From positions 1 through 6,007 of the forward strand of contig DATJZH010000227.1 of assembly GCA_035499215.1 (NCBI GenBank): 6,007 bases of DNA. The letters are read 5' to 3'. The notes below the pieces were generated by a model that saw nothing but the letters and a program-made list of their open reading frames with translations, was not told where the DNA came from and did not search any database. A program made the position numbers and the translations under genes. Source of the stretch: DATJZH01 sp035499215. GTDB lineage: Bacteria > Actinomycetota > Actinomycetes > Streptosporangiales > Streptosporangiaceae. Shown here piece after piece: positions 5,822 to 6,007 of the stretch (its first letter is position 1; each line of letters starts with the position of its first letter).

Positions 5822-5856
5822 TCGGTGACGGTGACGTCGACGTCCACGCGCCCCCG

Positions 5857-6007
5857 TCAGGGCGCAATCGCGTGCTCGACCCAGGATCGCAGCGCGGCGG
5901 CCGGCGCGGCGCCCGTCTGGCGTGCCGTCACCTGCCCGCCGCGCAGCACCAGCAGTGTCGGGATGGACTGCACGCCGAAGCGCTGCTGCAGCCTCGGCGA
6001 GTCGTCC
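5857..6007 (-). CDS. Thioredoxin, C-terminal part only
   Basis: The last 49 residues of a protein that enters from the right edge and stops at TGA (5857-5859). The segment RLQQRFGVQSIPTLLVLRGG (residues 5-24 of the fragment) is the thioredoxin strand 3 / strand 4 region. SIPT carries the cis-proline that packs against the active-site disulfide; the glycine pair after VLR is the beta-turn before the last strand. The end, QTGAAPAAALRSWVEHAIA, is the C-terminal helix. The CGPC (or variant) active site is outside the window, so activity and exact subfamily cannot be checked. The family reduces protein disulfides in the cytoplasm with thioredoxin reductase. It converges on the exporter and probably has no role in the P450/methyltransferase locus. 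Confidence 0.88.
   Translation of the reverse strand, partial: DDSPRLQQRFGVQSIPTLLVLRGGQVTARQTGAAPAAALRSWVEHAIAP

Overview
The window is GC-rich DNA, with G/C strongly preferred at third codon positions, GTG starts and purine-rich Shine-Dalgarno sites. Together with the protein types this points to an actinobacterium; I cannot place it more finely. No rRNA, tRNA, CRISPR array, integrase or transposase is visible.

Layout. Two genes read leftward at the left: a cytochrome P450 (726-2012) followed 78 bases later by a class I SAM-dependent methyltransferase that runs off the left edge (1-647). A divergent regulatory gap of 277 bases (2013-2289) separates them from a rightward series: an alpha/beta-hydrolase (2290-3096), a second, unrelated-looking small SAM-dependent methyltransferase (3254-3862) and a DHA2-type 14-helix MFS exporter (4147-5712). 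A repeat-rich convergent gap (5713-5856) then separates the exporter from a leftward thioredoxin whose N-terminal half, with the active-site cysteines, lies beyond the right edge.

How the genes may work together (inference). An oxygenase, two methyltransferases, a hydrolase and a drug-type exporter around one divergent promoter region is the usual make-up of a small tailoring/export locus or the edge of a specialised-metabolite cluster. No scaffold-building enzyme (PKS, NRPS, terpene synthase, RiPP precursor) and no transcriptional regulator is present, so product and pathway cannot be named. The thioredoxin is probably unrelated housekeeping DNA. The gaps between the three rightward genes (157 and 284 bases) are long and carry hairpins and palindromes, so they may be separately controlled rather than one tight operon.

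I see no clear evidence of a wholly new system. The points most worth a second look are the combined tailoring/export gene set, the structured exporter leader (9-bp hairpin inside a short ORF that overlaps the exporter start by ATGA), the 12-bp palindrome upstream of it, and a perfect 21-bp tandem duplication just after the exporter stop.
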